This document shows positions 62,326 through 64,000 of a stretch of 64,000 nucleotides of DNA, piece by piece. The notes below the pieces were generated by a model that ran no database searches, was not told where the DNA came from, and was given only the letters and a program-made list of their open reading frames with translations. The translations under genes were made by a program, and so were the position numbers. Source of the stretch: Crocinitomicaceae bacterium (lineage in GTDB: Bacteria > Bacteroidota > Bacteroidia > Flavobacteriales_D > Crocinitomicaceae). The stretch lies in NCBI GenBank assembly GCA_016708105.1, contig JADJGJ010000001.1, forward strand, positions 434,001-498,000. Direction: 5' to 3'. Positions within the stretch are counted from its first letter, which is position 1, and every line of letters starts with the position of its first letter.

Positions 62326-63987
62326 GTGAGTGTTGAGGATAAAAATATGGATGATATTTTCAGAGCTGCCGCTCAAGACCAAAAATTGAATTATAAGGCA
62401 GATTACTGGAATGAGATGAAAGCAAATCTTGATGATGCTGCTTTGGATGACGCTTTTCGCTATGCGGCTGACAAGTTCATGGTTACTGCGCCTGCAGATG
62501 TGAGTAATTCACTTGACGACGCTTTGCTTGATGGTACATTTCACAACGCGGCTTCAAATCAAAACTTGACATATAGCGCTGCTGCATGGACTGAGTTTTT
62601 GCAACAAGAAGAAATTTTGTTTCAAGATGAAGCGTTCCTTGCTGCATCTAATTTGATTACTGCAGATTATCATCCTGCATATTGGACTGAGGCTGATACC
62701 GCATTGCAAAATGAAGGATTACATTTTGAATATAAATCTGAATATTGGGATCAAGCGCGCATATTGCTTGATAAGGGAGATCGCAGTGTGTTCTTCTATC
62801 GCTGGGCATCTGTTGCTGCTATTCTTCTGTTGATTTCTGGTGGTGCATTTTTCTTTGTGAATGATTCACATGTCGGGTTTGCACGAAATCAAAATCATCA
62901 TCAAGAATTGAATCGTAACTACCATCAAACTAATCTGAATAATCAAACTCTTACCGTTTCAAATAACAATACTGAGTCTGAATCAAACAATCACCGCATT
63001 GAACAAAATTACACTGATCAATTAAATCATGAATTCAAACACAATTCAGACAATGAAAAACTTTCAAATGGAGATTTAACTCTACCGGGTGATAATCATT
63101 CAGTCAATGGTTCTGATATGCCTGATCATGGAACCGGAATATCAGATGATAGCGATAATGCAATTGCAGGCGGCCAACCGGTAATTGACATCAACAATGA
63201 GCATAATCAAGTTGAAAATTCTGAAAATGTTCATGAAATATTTACGTCAGATTTCACTTCAACACCAACTAAATTTTCTGCAGCAACAATCAATAAAATT
63301 CAGCGAGAAGATGATGCATTCAATGTGCCTCTGATAGAAATTGAAAAATATACCAATTTGCCTGATCATTCAGTGTCATTTATTGGACAAGCCGGGCTTG
63401 GCAACAAATATGGAGAATATGAACTGACGCCATCATGGAGAACATCCGTAGGATTTGAGTATAAAAGAACTTCACATGACAGATTCAGAAATTTTGAATT
63501 TGGAGGACAGTTTTCATTCAATCATGTGAGACAAAATGATTTTGGAACTGAGCGTCGCGTAACTGTTTTCAATCATACCGGCGGAGTTGATAAATTCTGG
63601 TATAAATTACAACTGAAAGACATGATTTATGCAAACACGTCTTTGGTGATGAGTTATAAAATTGATCGCAGACAAAACTTAAGATTCACTTTAGGTGCAG
63701 ATTATCTTGTGTTTGTTCAATCCAATATGTCATATCAAAATGAGCCTGATGCTGGCATCACCACAGTGAACAACAATTGGGGAGTAAAAGATGGAATTAA
63801 AAAATTTGATTTGCGAATGGGTATCGGTTATGAGTTTGAATTAAACCAACGATTTGCACTTCAATTAAATGGCAGTGCCGGATTATTTGACCGCTCTGAT
63901 GATGAATTTATTCATGACGAATTTAAGGATCGTGAAATGAACGTAACACTTGGAATTAAATACACATTTGTCAATTGTATCAGATGA
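62326..63987 (+). CDS. Anti-sigma-like membrane protein with repeats and beta-barrel
   Basis: 553 residues from GTG at 62326 (ATG at 62347 is an alternative). Residues 1-150 contain four short repeats of the form Y-x-x-x-x-W-x-E/Q-x-x-x-x-L (YKADYWNEMKANL, YSAAAWTEFLQQ, YHPAYWTEADTAL, YKSEYWDQARILL). One membrane segment at about 156-178 (FFYRWASVAAILLLISGGAF), then an N/H/D/S-rich linker to about 300, and a C-terminal barrel-like region (VSFIGQAGLGNKYG ... NVTLGIKYTFV). A regulator of the adjacent sigma factor by position only. Confidence 0.75.
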   Translation: MSVEDKNMDDIFRAAAQDQKLNYKADYWNEMKANLDDAALDDAFRYAADKFMVTAPADVSNSLDDALLDGTFHNAASNQNLTYSAAAWTEFLQQEEILFQDEAFLAASNLITADYHPAYWTEADTALQNEGLHFEYKSEYWDQARILLDKGDRSVFFYRWASVAAILLLISGGAFFFVNDSHVGFARNQNHHQELNRNYHQTNLNNQTLTVSNNNTESESNNHRIEQNYTDQLNHEFKHNSDNEKLSNGDLTLPGDNHSVNGSDMPDHGTGISDDSDNAIAGGQPVIDINNEHNQVENSENVHEIFTSDFTSTPTKFSAATINKIQREDDAFNVPLIEIEKYTNLPDHSVSFIGQAGLGNKYGEYELTPSWRTSVGFEYKRTSHDRFRNFEFGGQFSFNHVRQNDFGTERRVTVFNHTGGVDKFWYKLQLKDMIYANTSLVMSYKIDRRQNLRFTLGADYLVFVQSNMSYQNEPDAGITTVNNNWGVKDGIKKFDLRMGIGYEFELNQRFALQLNGSAGLFDRSDDEFIHDEFKDREMNVTLGIKYTFVNCIR

Positions 63988-64000
63988 AAAACGGTTTTGT
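63984..64000 (+). CDS. Possible next gene start (cut by window)
   Basis: ATGAAAAACGGTTTTGT begins at 63984 and overlaps the preceding stop as ATGA. Only five full codons (MKNGF) are visible. Confidence 0.4.

Noticed and set aside
1..64000. tRNA and rRNA genes
   Set aside because: No TTCGA-type T-loop with matching acceptor stem and no rRNA-like conserved text was noticed by eye; a covariance scan would be decisive.

Overview
The window comes from an AT-rich genome of the phylum Bacteroidota, most likely a free-living member of the Flavobacteriales; species cannot be read from it. The evidence is type IX secretion (T9SS) sorting domains on at least four secreted proteins, a TonB-dependent receptor followed by a PorV/PorQ-family protein, PcrB-type geranylgeranylglyceryl-phosphate synthase, ECF sigma factors followed by membrane-anchored beta-barrel proteins, a three-subunit succinate dehydrogenase, many lipoproteins with an 'SC' lipobox, near-absence of Shine-Dalgarno sites, and promoter -7 boxes of the TAnnTTTG type. 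No rRNA, tRNA or CRISPR array was seen.

Layout. 1-4.4 kb: envelope and polysaccharide genes (UDP-glucose dehydrogenase 5' part, DegT aminotransferase, an outer-membrane protein, Kdo transferase, glutamate racemase). 4.5-7.3 kb: accessory patch with a decayed IS630-type transposase, then an AAA15/RloA-like ATPase overlapping a small partner gene. 7.4-12.4 kb: lipoproteins, an LVIVD-repeat protein and a first ECF sigma/anti-sigma-like pair. 12.4-16.1 kb: a rearranged stretch with GC-rich palindromes, inverted flanks and a 30-bp direct repeat around a T9SS-secreted repeat protein. 16.2-19.6 kb: class Ia ribonucleotide reductase (nrdB-nrdA). 20.2-24.7 kb: ComF, an orphan Rhs tip with a lipase-like C-terminus and a membrane protein behind it, a gene-poor repeat-rich stretch, and a HicBA toxin-antitoxin pair. 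25-38 kb: OmpA-like protein, glycyl-tRNA synthetase, sdhCAB, sufA-like/sufBCD and recJ. 38.4-48.2 kb: metallophosphoesterase, an HTH protein, three T9SS cargo proteins with GGGP synthase between them, and a phosphopantetheinyl transferase. 48.3-64 kb: adenosylhomocysteinase, the TonB receptor/giant secreted protein/PorV operon, greA-HIT, ruvC-sixA and a second ECF sigma/anti-sigma-like pair.

Most of the window is ordinary core genome. The parts most worth following are the overlapping ATPase/small-protein pair beside the dead IS element, the Rhs lipase tip with a candidate immunity protein, the palindrome- and repeat-bounded 12.4-16 kb block, the two sigma/envelope-spanning protein loci (one sigma gene without a normal start codon, the other with a terminator hairpin directly in front of its start), and the TonB/1372-residue/PorV module.
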